Below, piece after piece: positions 12,789-24,204 of a stretch of 64,000 nucleotides of DNA (position 1 is the first letter of the stretch; each line of letters begins with the position of its first letter). The stretch spans positions 169,573,871 through 169,637,870 of the forward strand of contig CM035806.1 of assembly GCA_020466095.1 (NCBI GenBank), read 5' to 3'. The stretch is from Chlorops oryzae (lineage: Eukaryota > Arthropoda > Insecta > Diptera > Chloropidae). The position numbers and the translations under genes were made by a program. The notes under the pieces are model-generated. The model worked only from the letters and a program-made list of their open reading frames with translations. It was not told the DNA's origin and did not search any database.

Positions 12789-13023
12789 ACTGTTACCAGA
12801 TTTTTTAGGCGAATATTCCCCTGAATGAACCTCAAAACAAGGTCAAAATTCCCCTAAAATAGAATTTTGAAATCACCTAAAACCGAAAACTTGCTCCTCC
12901 CATAAGGTATTGAAAAATTTCAAAAATTTGAAAAATCCCTGAATATTTTTCTGCCCGAAGAATGCACTAATGATCAGAAATGTCTTTTAATTTCGGGGGA
13001 GATTCGCCTTAACTGGTAACAGT
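12789..13023. mobile_element. ACTGTTACCAG-family MITE (copy 1)
   Basis: Termini ACTGTTACCAG (12789-12799) and CTGGTAACAGT (13013-13023) are inverted. Sub-terminal AGGCGAATATTCCCC pairs with GGGGGAGATTCGCCT. Internal sequence (ACAAGGTCAAA, GAAAACTTGCTCC, AATGTCTTTTAATTTCGGGG) is shared with 13891-14099. Confidence 0.75.
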
Positions 13024-13890
13024 GGGACCGAACCAAGGGTTCTAATGCGAACTCACGCAGCCAAGTCGTATCGATCATAAAAAAATCCCGCCTTTTATAC
13101 AAATACACATATAGAAAATTCTGTATTTTATGATCGTCAAAATTTTTGACATAAAAATCGGTTTTTTTTCTTCTTTCTTTGTTGTTGTTGTTGTTGGCTT
13201 TTACTATGTGAACATGTGCTTGGAAAGGGAGATCCACGTCAACCTTTGGTCACAGTTCCTTATAAAAAAAAAAAAAAAAAAATACATCTGGCAACGCTGA
13301 TTCAACTACTCACAGCACATTTCCTATTGGGTGCGAATCGCTTGCACAAAGCGCTGTAGGTACATATTTTTTAAGTAACGTCTGCATTTTTGTCTTTCAC
13401 TGAGATGCTGCAGATTTGAAAAAAAAGAATAAGAAAAAAAAATAATAATAAAAATCGCGACTAAGTGCTCGAGGCATACATAAATTTTGCGCTATTTATG
13501 AACTCAACGAAGTGCAATGCACAAAAATTCACACACACACACATACACACATTTATCTGGAGATATATGTATACATTTGTGCACATTTAAGAAGAAAAAA
13601 CCTGTATTTTTTTTATATATAAATAAATTTACAAGAGCTTCTTTTTGTTATCGGATGGCACTTAATATGTATATAGGCCATTAGGCAGGTGGTCGTCATA
13701 TTGTCGTCTTAAATTCTGGCTCAAGAAATCGATTAATTTTTATCTAAATCATGGAAATTCGCATAACAGTATCGCAAATTTGTGTTTGAGGTTTTTCTTC
13801 TTCTTTTTTTTTGAATCAATCTTGAAAGGAGGATCCTTATAATAAGGATCCTTTATGAACCCTCCCTCTGGGCAAACCATGATTTCAAAT
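13024..13890. other. Non-coding AT-rich stretch
   Basis: No gene is seen. Poly-A at 13265-13282 and (CA)n at 13533-13550. Confidence 0.5.
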
Positions 13891-14099
13891 CACTGTTGAC
13901 AGTTTTTTTTAGTGGAATATTCCCCTGAGAGTCCCAAAACACAAGGCCAAAGTTATCAAAAATTCAATTTTGAAATCTTCTAAAAATGAAAACTTGCTCC
14001 CATAAAAATTTCCCCTGACCAATTTTCTGTGCTAAGACTTCACTTGAAATCATAAATGTCTTTTAATTTCGGGGAGCTTCCCCTAAACTGGCAACAGTG
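13891..14099. mobile_element. ACTGTTACCAG-family MITE (copy 2)
   Basis: Termini CACTGTTGACAG (13891-13902) and CTGGCAACAGTG (14088-14099). The interior matches copy 1 in the same order and orientation. A further left-end-like relic with ACTGTTGTCAGTTTGGGGGA lies at 32165-32184. Confidence 0.75.
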
Positions 14100-14164
14100 C
14101 TTTGTGGTAGCACCTAAAATGCAACCCTGGGAGTTCAAGTATGTAGTTGTCATTAGTTGTAGTT

Positions 14165-14235
14165 GTCCTCGGGGAAATAGCCTAGGAATTTCCGTGGGTT
14201 ATTTCTTACCGAACTGAGGCGAAGCCTTTAGTAAA
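14165..14235. repeat. Arm of a 3-kb-spaced inverted repeat
   Basis: About 60 bases including TTATTTCTTACCGAACTGAG and GCGAAGCC are found in inverted orientation at 17168-17230 with few mismatches. The block between the arms contains several MITEs. Confidence 0.7.
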
Positions 14236-14600
14236 AAAGCGCTGAACGCTGTGCGCCATAAAAATTTTTAATATATGTAGCCAAAAAAAAACGCAAGATT
14301 TTCCCCGAGCATATTGACGACCACATGACGAAGACCTAAGAACCCATACCCCGTCCCTCTCCACCGGTGGCCAATTGTAGTGTTTTAAAGACCCTCCTCG
14401 CCCCCTAAACGGGTCCCGTTGTTTGGATACGTTTCCTTACACCGTAAAAAAGGGGGAAAAATATTCTTATGAGTATGCCTCGGAATTTGAATATGTAAAA
14501 AAATGAAAAAAAAAAATTCAAAAAAAAAAAATGCAAAAAATTCAAAATTTTCAAAACAAAATTCAAACAAAAATGCAAAAATTCAAAATATTCGATTAAA

Positions 14601-15107
14601 GCCCAAAATCCAACATTGCGAGAGCGCGAGACGCACACAAATTTCAATACATTCAATCGTATGGCTCAAGCTCCAATGTATCGCACTGCGAGACCTCGTA
14701 GCGAGAAAATTTTGAAAAATTGAATTTTTCTCGTTGCGCGGCAATTTCGACAGGTTTAATGATGTAAATATTTTTTTGATTACTCGCTATTGGGTACTCG
14801 TTTAAACTAATAAAACAAAAACTGTTCGCTGTTCCGTGAAAAAGAGCTTTTAGAATATTTTGCGAGCCTTGGTTCATTTTGAAAATTTTGAATTAAAATT
14901 TAAATTCAAGTGAAAGCGTATAATTTTTATGAGTACCCGGTACTCATTATATTGGTACTCGGTTCAAATATTGCATTACTAGAAGCGAAATTATGCCATC
15001 ATCTGCGTGACGCAAAACTCTCATTGGAGATTGAAATGCGTCACGCAAAACATTTTTGTGACGTCGCGCACTCTCGCATCGGGCTCTCGCAATGTTGGAT
15101 TTTGGGC
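14601..15107. mobile_element. GCCCAAAATCC-family TIR element (copy 1)
   Basis: The left terminus GCCCAAAATCCAACATTGCG (14601-14620) is matched by its complement at the right end (to 15107). TTAA flanks the right end directly, and TTAA plus one A precedes the left end. Sub-terminal AT-rich core with GAGTACCCGGTACTC is shared with the copy at 17541-18002. No transposase frame is present. Confidence 0.85.
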
Positions 15108-16074
15108 TTAAGTATGCCTAATAAAATGTAGAATTGTCAAATTAACAAAAAAAAAGAAGCCTACTTCAGTGAATAAAATATTCAAAAAGCAAAGTAAAAT
15201 GCAAAAAAAAAAATTTCAAAAAATATCAAAATATTCAAAATCCGAGCTCTACTTATGAGAAATAAATCTTTTATTCGATTTGAAATTTCTGCAGGGGCGC
15301 GTAGTTGTAAGTGACGGATCAGAAAAAATTTCCAACTGGGACGGATGAACAAATTCTGTTAATATTCTTATCGGGGAAAACCTTTCGCTCGGATGAACAA
15401 ATGCAATTTTGTCTCTCCTCGCACATATTGTGGGGCGTATTATAAATATAGAATTTCTACAATTATGTCGCTGAAAAGTTGATTGAACTCAAAACTGAAT
15501 GTGTGATTAGTATGTAGAGAGCATATTAAATGAAAAAAATACTTCCAACTTTTTTTCAAGCGAAGAAACAACAACAACAACAAAAGCACAAGCACAAGCG
15601 ACAAAAATAAATATCGAAGAATAAAACTTGATCTGCAAGAAATTTATTGTCTTTCACTTATAAATAATTTCTTTTTTTATTTCATTTTTATTGTAATTTT
15701 TATTTTTATTCCATTGAAGCATTCAAGCTTGCGAGTGTACGGCTTTGTATTATGAGCTATTGTTGGCATATTTGGATTTATGTACTTCGGGTTTTTTTTT
15801 ATTTTTTATCTCTCTTTACTCGATAAATTCTTTTTTAATTCGAACGAATGTGTGTGTGTGTGTGTGTGTGTGTGTGAGTAATCGTGCGAAAGTCGCAAAG
15901 ACAAATATCTGGTTAAAGAAAGAAAAAACTTTTTTGGTATGAAAATTGAATTTTGCATCGCCGGACAATGATCAGATGAGGGAAGCGAAGGGAGAAGAAG
16001 AATAAAAGAGTAGAAAATCAAAAGACAAACAAGCAAAAGTAATTGGTGTTTATGTATATGTTTATATAATTATA
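15108..16074. other. Non-coding; (GT)n at 15849-15876
   Basis: No gene is seen. The region holds poly-A/T runs, CAA repeats near 15570 and a GT microsatellite. Confidence 0.5.
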
Positions 16075-16615
16075 CCCAGCCGAAAATTATCTCCTGCATG
16101 ACAATGTCATCAATGATGTCATCGATGACATATCGGTGACATTGTCATGCATGACATTTTGGATGACATGTCATCGTGGAGGGATGCTGTTCACGTGCTT
16201 GACTCTCATTGGGTACTGAAATTTGAACAGGATTTTAGCGTCAGTTGAACGTTATCATGAGGTGGCGTAGTGGATGCGTCCTCGCCTCACAATCCGAAGA
16301 TCTCGGGTTCGATTCCTGCCTGAGGCGAACAAAAATTATTAAAAATAGATTTTTCAAAAATTTTCGAAATATTCAAAAAGAAGAGGACAAAGAAGAGAGT
16401 TATCAAACTGACATTTAGAAGAGAAAAGAGCAATGTGCTGTGCTCTCAAATGCTTTTTTCGCCAGCGCACCTCCTAGCATGACAATGTCACCGGTGAATT
16501 CACTGTCCAACTCCTGTACAAATGTCATACAAAGTGTCATATGAATTGTCATGCATACCGGATGCAAAGGCACCGTGACTTCATCGATGATGTCAGCGGG
16601 ACATTTGCCGCTGGG
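16075..16615. mobile_element. TACCCAG-family TIR element (copy 2) carrying a tRNA-like module
   Basis: The left end is TACCCAGCCGAAAATTATCTCC-like (from 16073) and the right end GGGACATTTGCCGCTGGGTG (to 16617). It is full of short palindromes built on GACAATGTC, GATGACATC and TGTCATGCATGACA. Its right half is related to 6108-6296 in inverted orientation, and its ends to 39153-39486. A tRNA-derived sequence sits in its centre. Confidence 0.7.
16257..16328 (+). other. tRNA-like module (tRNA pseudogene or SINE head)
   Basis: An A-box-like TGGCGTAGTGG (16263-16273) and a perfect B-box-like GGTTCGATTCC (16307-16317) are spaced as in a tRNA. CTCGCCTCAC lies where an anticodon arm would be. The acceptor and anticodon stems do not pair well, so this is a tRNA-derived relic rather than a functional tRNA. 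It lies inside a TIR element. Confidence 0.65.
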
Positions 16616-17167
16616 TGTGCATATATACATTGTATATACTTGTGTGAACATATGGAATAATATGATTCCGACTGGGTGGTTTATGACACTTCAATGCTTT
16701 GATTTTGATGCTTCGATGCTTATTTTTTTTTTTTTTTGTTGCTGGGAAAGTGGGAGAGAATTTTGTTGTAATTTTGCCGAATTGAAGTTGCTCAATTTGT
16801 GACACAAAAAATTAAGAATGGATAAAAAAAAGAGAAAATTTGGACCCATGGCCAACCGGGCAAAAGCCCCATTTAGGTAACGAAGCCCCATTTTCCAAAC
16901 GCCCGATGGGCCCTTTGACCCCCAGTCCGCCCCTGTGCATGTATAAATAATATTTCATTTTGTTTTTCATTCATTTTATAAAGCGAGAATTGATTTAGGT
17001 TTATATTGTGCTCCTTAAAATGTGATCGATATATGTATGTATGCGCCATCAAAATGTCTTATAAGAAGAAAATGGGGCAGTTCAGATTTGGGCGATTTCA
17101 AAAAAAAAAAAATCGATTGAAAACAATTTCAATAACATAATATCGATATATTTATATTTTCATCCCT
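16616..17167. other. Non-coding stretch
   Basis: No gene is seen; poly-T at 16723-16738 and poly-A at 17100-17112. Confidence 0.5.
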
Positions 17168-17230
17168 TTAGGCTTCGCCTCAGTTCGGTAAGAAATAACC
17201 CGCGGAAATTCCTATGCTATTTTGCCGAGG
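17168..17230. repeat. Second arm of the 3-kb-spaced inverted repeat
   Basis: Reverse complement of 14165-14235 over about 60 bases, including GGCTTCGCCTCAGTTCGGTA. Confidence 0.7.
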
Positions 17231-17540
17231 TATAAAAAAGGTATCATAAAAATATTCTAAACAGCCCTGACGGCATAAACAGCTGATTGAAATTTCAATT
17301 TAATGAGTTGGAATTTCGAAATGGAAACTTATTTGTCAGGATTATTGAAGCACCTTCAAACTATTTTGACATTAACTGTCACTGTTTTCTGCGAGAAACA
17401 ATTCAACTTCAATTATTTGGGCTAGGAAAGTCTGGGTTTCGATGTGCATTTTTAGGCAATAAAAAAAAAACACTAAAATATTATGATACTCTTTTACTGA
17501 ATGAACTGACATAGTTCCATCTCTAACTGATTCACATTAA

Positions 17541-18002
17541 GCCCAAAATCCAACATTGCGAGAGCTCGAGACGAGACGCACACAAATTTCAATACATCCA
17601 ATCATATGGTTCAAGCTCCAATGTATCGCACTGCGAGACCTCGTAGCGAGAAAATTTTGACAAATTGAATTTTTCTCGTTGCGAGGCAATTTCGACAGGT
17701 TAATGATGTAGCTATTTTTTGATTACTCGCTATTGGGTACTCGTTTAAACTAAAAAAACAAAAACTGTTCGCTGTTCTGTGAAAAAGAGCTTTTAGAATA
17801 TTTCGCGAGCTTTGGTTCATTTTGAAAATTTTTGAAAATTTTGAATTAAAACTTAAACTCAAATGATAACGTATAATTTTTATGAGTACTCGGTACTCGT
17901 TAGATTGGTACTTGGTTCAAATATTGCATTACTAGAAGCGAAATTATGCCATCATCTGCGTGACGCAGAACTTTCATTGGATCGCAATGTTGGATTTTGG
18001 GC
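17541..18002. mobile_element. GCCCAAAATCC-family TIR element (copy 2)
   Basis: Same orientation and about the same content as 14601-15107, including the terminal repeats and the GAGTACTCGGTACTCG core. The left flank is TTAA (17537-17540) and the right flank TTTA. The copy is about 45 bp shorter, missing the right sub-terminal inverted segment. Confidence 0.85.
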
Positions 18003-18769
18003 TTTATTCTTGTTTTCATATACATATTTCATAAAATTTCCTGCAAAATGACATCGAAAAAAAATCTTTAACGAATTGACAAGCATTTTAATCGTTCCAA
18101 ATCGATTTCGATCTGAAAAATTCAATAAAAATATAAATAAAAAAAAAACAATAGACATGACAAAATTTTTTCCGCTTTCAAATATATCAAAAAAGAAAAA
18201 AATTCCTAATTAAAGTCAATTTGAATTTGCCCGCCCTCTATTCTTGCGGCCCATTGATACACTCAATTAATTTAATTATTTTTTATCAGCTTTTAGCATT
18301 TTTCGTTGTTGTTTTTTTTTTTTTTTTTGTTTTTTGATTCGCAATTTGGCTTTTTACTCTTGTTGATTGTATTTAGCGCGAGGTCAATTAACCCCGTCGG
18401 GTTCAATATCCGCAAAAAAAAAAGTCAACAAACAACAAACAACAATCAACCAAATACAATTTTTAAAGCAACAATGGCAACGACAACAAACAAAACAACA
18501 ACAACAACAAGCAAGAGAACCAGCGCAAATGAACAAGCACAACAAAGAAGAACAAAAACAACAACAACAACAACAACAAAGTGCCAAGTTTGAAGCAGTC
18601 AGCCAGGGAGAAATAAAAGTGAAATGACTTGCAAAGATATTTCGATGCAAATGCACATCCATACATATGTATCTACGTCTCTGCTGTTGCTGTTGTTGTT
18701 GTTGTTGTTGCTGTTTACTGTGCTCCAGCGAATTTGATTTTGAGTTCGCGAGATCGCGTCAGGCCAAAC
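18003..18769. other. Non-coding; CAA/GTT microsatellites
   Basis: CAA/ACA-rich repeats (18418-18590) and GTT/GCT (18680-18712) create Gln/Asn/Thr or Cys-rich frames that I do not regard as exons: no flanking splice logic or conserved protein is visible. Confidence 0.5.
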
Positions 18770-19470
18770 TAGGGCTGCCAACCATACTATATAATATAGT
18801 ATCCTACTTTTTTTCTGATCGATATACTTTATACTTTCATGGAACAATAAAGTATCCTAAAATACTTTATTTTTAATATACATATATGCGGCAGTTTTTA
18901 ACAAAAACATACATCATGTAGTTCATTGAACAAAATAAATATAGTTGAGACTCTCTATAACGACCTCCTCTGAAACAAATTTCTCTCTAAAGCGATACTT
19001 CTCAAGGCTTTTTCGCTACATGATATTGCCTTTTTTCTCCTAACAAAAAATTCTCTCATCGACGATTTTATTTTTTAGGTCCATTGAATTTCATTATAGC
19101 CAACTTAAGTATATACTTAATAATTCAAATATGTATATAGTTAATTATAATTGTAAATAGGTGAAACAAATCATAGACCAACTAAAAATGTTCTGCAAGC
19201 TGTAAAAAGTGCATATTTAAGAACAAAAGTTGACTAACTACTAGTAAGTTACCAGTATTTCGGTGTGAGAGATAATTTAATTTGAATTTATGGTAGTACG
19301 ACAGCATGTTATTTATTTCTATTTTTTTTTTTTTATATTTGCTATGTTCTGTTTTTTTAATTAATATAAGGATGAATTTAAAAATACTTTATTTTTTAGC
19401 ACAACACTTTATTGTTTAATTACTATATAAACTTATATTTTATTTTACCCTTAGAAAGTTGGCAACGCTA
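18770..19470. mobile_element. hAT-like non-autonomous element
   Basis: Ends TAGGGCTGCCAAC (18770-18782) and GTTGGCAACGCTA (19458-19470) are imperfect inverted repeats of the hAT style. The flanks GGCCAAAC and GGCCCAAT agree at 6 of 8 positions, as expected for an aged 8-bp target duplication. Both ends have an AT-rich interior mentioning ACTTTAT. A pogo-like segment (GAGACTCTCTATAACGACCT near 18950) may be nested inside. Confidence 0.65.
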
Positions 19471-20085
19471 GGCCCAATACACAAATATAGATCAAAATGT
19501 TGTCACAGCATCCGCCATCGTTTATCGTTCAAAATATAAAATTAAGAAAATAAATAAGCGCGGCCTGGACTACGGCCAGTAGAATGTTTGTTTCTAATAG
19601 AAAAGAAGGCGTGATCCGACCGATCGATATTATCTGCATTCAATCCGCAGCTTTTAGCTATACAAATACCCAAACTAAGAGATAGCGATAAACTGGTCCG
19701 TAGAGAGAAATTTGGGGCCCTTACAGAAATGTGCGACAAACAAAAAAAAAATATAAAAAATCCCATCCCAATTGTGGGCCCCTTCCGAAAGCCCAGGCCA
19801 GAGGGAAAATCCCCCTTTTTCCATGATGATTCAGAGATTCGTTGCGGTCTCTGAGACCGCAGTTAGGTGGTTAAGGGTTAAAGTTTTGCTTGAGAGTAGA
19901 TATCCGTTATCAGGCAGAATAGTTATTTTTTTTGGATAGTACCCAGATAACTGTTGCATCTCTACTATCAGTGCTGCCAGACGGCCAGCATTTCTCAGAA
20001 GAAATAGTTTTCTTAAGAATTTGGAATGTTTTATTTTTTTGTTTTTCATCCTCTTTCGCAATTTTATTCCCAAAGGTATGGCCCG
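19471..20085. other. Non-coding stretch
   Basis: No supported gene. A 13-bp palindrome-like GCGGTCTCTGAGACCGC lies near 19844-19860. Confidence 0.45.
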
Positions 20086-20558
20086 CAGTGCTCGGACTTC
20101 TACCACTATTTTCACTTTCTGCCACTTCTACCACGCTACGTTTAAATCTACCACTTTTTTTGTTTTACTTATTAATGCATTAGTTATATTTATTTTATGA
20201 TCAATTGGAATAACTGAGAACATAAAAAATGTGGTTCAATGTTATGTGTTATTGAAAAATATTTTGGCAGCTTCCTATTGTCAAGAATGTTATCAAGAAT
20301 TGGCAGTATTGGCGATTAACGACATCCAATAAATATTGACACATTTTTTTTTATAATAGGTACCTAAAAATATGTAAGTTTCCCAATTTTCTACATGATC
20401 AGATGTGATGTATTATATTAGTATTTTGAACAATTTTAAATCTACCACTTTTTATACAAATCTACCACTTTTTATACAAATCTACCACCTTTTATACAAA
20501 TCTACCAGTTTTTATTTAAAAATCTACCACCTTTAAAAATTTTCAAGTCCGAGCACTG
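20086..20558. mobile_element. hAT-type MITE with 8-bp target duplication
   Basis: Perfect 14-bp terminal inverted repeats CAGTGCTCGGACTT (20086-20099) and AAGTCCGAGCACTG (20545-20558). The flanking octamers ATGGCCCG and ATGACCCG differ at one base. A 20-24-bp unit AAATCTACCACTTTTTATAC is tandemly repeated near the right end (20438-20545), and related ATCTACCAC motifs lie near the left end. No transposase frame. Confidence 0.9.
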
Positions 20559-20670
20559 ATGACCCGAAACAGACTTAATTCTCACAATTTTTGGTAATAC
20601 AACCAGGAGCGGTTCAATTGAGTGGGTCACAAAAAAAAAAAAAAGTAAGGGTGTTATAGTCAATAAAATA

Positions 20671-21470
20671 CCCGACACAGACACATATGTTTAAAGAATT
20701 TTTAATATCAAGAAGTGTTTAAGGCCATAGGGGGCCCCATATACCGACTTTTGTTCAATTTCTTTATGAAAACTGCCCCTTTGCCCCGCCCACTTTTCCA
20801 ATTTTTTTTGACATCTAATCGGAGACTTAAATATACGGTCAAATTCTGAGTTTCATTGAAATATTTCAAAAAAATCCGATTTTGGGGCAGTTTTGAGATT
20901 TTTGTGATAGACCCTAGTACACTGGAGGTACCCTTAAAAATGGACCGATCAAGGAAATTTTTTGGAAGGATCTTTATGGCTACAAAAGAAGCATAAGTGC
21001 CAAATTTCGTTCCAGTCCCATTTGAATTTCGTGTGTAGGGGACAATTTTCGAAAAACGCCCTTCTGCCACGCCCACTTTTTACAATTTTAGAAATCGTAA
21101 TACTTGCCTTGAAACATGTTCAAATATCAAATTTCATCAAAATATCTTGAAAAACTTCGATTTTAGAGCAGTTTTTGTGATTTTCGTAACAGACCCTAGT
21201 ACTGGAGGTACCCCTAAAAATGGTCCGATCGGGTCCATTCTCGAACTTGTTCTAACTCATGTGCCTGTGAGTACGCATACCAAATTTTGTCGAGATAGCT
21301 CAACTCCTTCGATAAGATAACTGTATACAAACAGACGGACAGACGGACATGGCTGAATCGAATGTCCTGGTGACGCTGATCATTTCTATATATATTTTGT
21401 ATGGTCTATCTCGACTGGTTCTGGGTGTTACACACAAACGCAATATATCCTCGGCACAGAGTGTGTCGGG
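20671..21470. mobile_element. TA-flanked CCCGACACA-family element with internal duplication
   Basis: CCCGACACA (20671-20679) and TGTGTCGGG (21462-21470) form the ends, each next to TA. A block including AGACCCTAGTAC, GGAGGTACCC and AAAAATGG occurs twice (about 20905-20950 and 21185-21235), so part of the interior is duplicated. The 3' part (GACAGACGGACATGGCTGAA onward) is of a kind widespread in flies and recurs at 45483-45650. No transposase frame. Confidence 0.75.
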
Positions 21471-22303
21471 TATAACAACAGGGTTCCATTTTCAAGGGTC
21501 GTTCAAATTGTCCTAAGATGTCAGCGTGAAAGGTAGTTTAGTTGTTTGAACCAAAGTATTTATTTTATCCACTAATTATGGCCATGGAATCAGGTCAGGC
21601 AATTCATCCCGCCTCATAAACGAACTGTCGTTTCAAATTTTTTGTACATTCGTACATACATATGTATATCCGTTTTGAATAATGCCTTCGTTAACGCAAT
21701 CCGACCGATTTGACATGCATTGAATTCATGTTTCTATTATTTGAATTGATTGTTTATTGCGATTTTTATGAACCACTTGAGAGAAACAACAAATTAGTTC
21801 GAATGTGTGCTTAACACGTTTTTAAATAACCCCACAGATTTATAATGGACACACACACACACACATGCACGCATTTGTTTGCTCGTTTGTTGGGCTATCT
21901 TGTAGTCTATTTTCTCGCCTTCGCTTCGCTTTGCCCCACGCCGTAATTACCCACAATGGAGCGATTATTTAATTTGCTTTGTTACTAAATATTTTTCATT
22001 TTCTTTTGCACTCTTTTTTTTTCCTCATTTCATTATTTATTGTTGTGGCTGCAAAAAATATTCAAAATCAAAATAAATTAAAAAATTTTTTTTAAATAAA
22101 AAAAATTAATGAAAAAAATTAAAGAAAAAAATTTAAAAAAATTTAAAAAAAATATAAAAAAATTAATAAATGAAAGAGAGGTGCATAAAACTGATGAAAA
22201 TGAAATGAAAATCATCTGAAATCAAATGCAAACATAGCCAAATCTTCAATTCAGCGCCGCTCCCCTCCGACTGGACCTTACCGTACCTTATCCGTAGCCG
22301 TCG
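21471..22303. other. Non-coding AT-rich stretch
   Basis: No gene is seen; (CA)n at 21849-21866 and A/T runs at 22080-22165. Confidence 0.5.
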
Positions 22304-23353
22304 CACAGTGGGATTTCAGCGGTAAAAATAGGATTTTTTGAACATCCTAATTTTATGATTTGTCGATTTAATCTAACTGAGAAACCTCTAGATAAGAATA
22401 ATTCAAAAGTGTTTTTTCAAAAAACATAATTTTTTTATATAAAAAATTAAGCTAAAGATAGAAAATGTTTTTTCTTCGAAAAATTGATTTAAAAAAATTT
22501 TCAAATTGGTTCCCATTTTTTTCGGATTAAATTTACCACTGTTGGTTGCTATAAAGTTGATTTTTTATTCAAATTTAGAGTTTGATATATAAAAGGAATT
22601 ACAAATTTTGGCATTTTATTGAATATCGAAGAGGAGGTGGGCTATCAAAATTTCTACCTCGAAAATGGCGCCTTTCCTTTTTTCAATGGACAAAAAGTTG
22701 ATATGCTTTGTCGTGCTTTGTCTTCTAGTTGATAAAAAATAAAAGTCTGGAGTCTGTTCTAACGATCTATGAACAAAAATTTACCGCCCACTTACGATTG
22801 TCTCGATAAAGTTCAATTTTATGTTAAAAATCACCGCGCAAATGTCTGGATATAAAGAAAAAAAAATCATTGCATATGTTAAGGATGATCAGTATTCATT
22901 AACGCTTTATTTTAATTTCTGATGGCAATGTTTATAAGAAATTAAGAACTAACTAATTGTCAATTACAAAAACAAAACATTATATTAAAATTTTTGTTTA
23001 CGAATGTGAGAAAATACGAAACTATGATGACATTTATACTGAAAAGGCAGTTATCCAGTGGAACTACCCCTAGCGACTGTCAGATTTGACTGCCATTTTT
23101 TGTATATATTCGTTTTTGAGTATAAACAACATTCTGACAAAGTTTAATTAAAATCGGTTGAGTTTTAGATGTAGCTGCCATACAAAACTGCATGTGGGGG
23201 GTCTATGGGGGGTACCCGAAGGGGTGAACCGATTTCGATAAATTTTTGTTTATATCTTAATGATCTCAATTTACATCCGCATACCAATTTTCATTGTGAT
23301 AGGACTATTCCTTCTATTTTTTGCCGCACGATATATGGAGCAATCCCACTGTG
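22304..23353. mobile_element. Transib-like non-autonomous element (copy 1)
   Basis: Ends are CACAGTGGGATT (22304-22315) and its complement AATCCCACTGTG (23342-23353). They are bounded by an exact 5-bp direct repeat CGTCG (22299-22303 and 23354-23358). The heptamer CACAGTG, the 5-bp duplication and its CGNCG sequence are diagnostic features of the Transib superfamily, whose transposase is related to RAG1. No transposase frame is present in the 1050 bp, so it would need to be mobilised in trans. Its sub-terminal sequences match those of 41969-43035 in reversed orientation. Confidence 0.85.
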
Positions 23354-24204
23354 CGTCGTTACGAGACCGGATCGGACAGGTGTTCAGAAAACAGCAACGA
23401 AATTGTTGTGAAGAAAAATTCCAAAAAAGAGCATAAAAAATAAACACGATAAAAATCTAATAGAGAATGAAAAGAACGAAGCAAAACAAAAAAGAAAAAA
23501 AAACCAACAAAAAAAAAAACAACAGAAACGATTATGCAAAAAAGCTCATTTGAATAATTTAAAAAAATTCTTTTCTTCGAACATTTTCAATTAAATTTTT
23601 ATTTAATAAAAAAAATTATTTTTTTCATTATTCCATTTGATTTTTTTAATTGTTTTTTATTTTATTTTATTTGATTTTCTCAGGCATTCAGCATATGCGA
23701 ATAAAGGCGTGTGATTGCACTCGAAAAGGCACACCTGGTTTCCAAGTGCTTAATTATAGCTTTAAGCTCAAGTTAAGTGCATTTTAATGCCGCGTTAACG
23801 TTTTTGTTTTGTTTTGTTTTGTTTTCTTTTATTATTTTCATAACAAAGTTTCCGAATTAATGCTCGAAACATATTCTGGCTATATGAAAAAAATGCTATT
23901 TTTTCCTGGAATTTCAGCTGACTGCAAGACTTCTGCCTTAAGTAATCCACAAGAGTTATCGGATCTATAAAGATCTGGACCTTTTAATGAAATCATGATC
24001 ATTGAAGGTTCTTGTATTCAAAATTTTGGTATTCATAGATCTATCCGTGGACCAATGTCCAACGAACGTAACCACATAAGACAAATCATTGGTGCAAACT
24101 GTCATAGAGTGTTCCTCGAAAAGACAGTTTTATGATAGGCATGATTTCCACCTTAGAGATTCGTCAAAGATATATTAAATTAATTGAAGGCTACTGATTT
24201 CATT
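23354..24204. other. Non-coding AT-rich stretch
   Basis: No gene is seen; A-rich and T-rich runs. Confidence 0.5.

Noticed and set aside
16257..16328. Functional tRNA gene
   Set aside because: B-box is good, but acceptor and anticodon stems do not pair; it lies inside a mobile element.
18306..18627. Gln/Thr-rich frames as a possible Tet exon
   Set aside because: Resembles Tet polyQ composition, but there is no matching acceptor/donor pair and the repeat is plain CAA/ACA.
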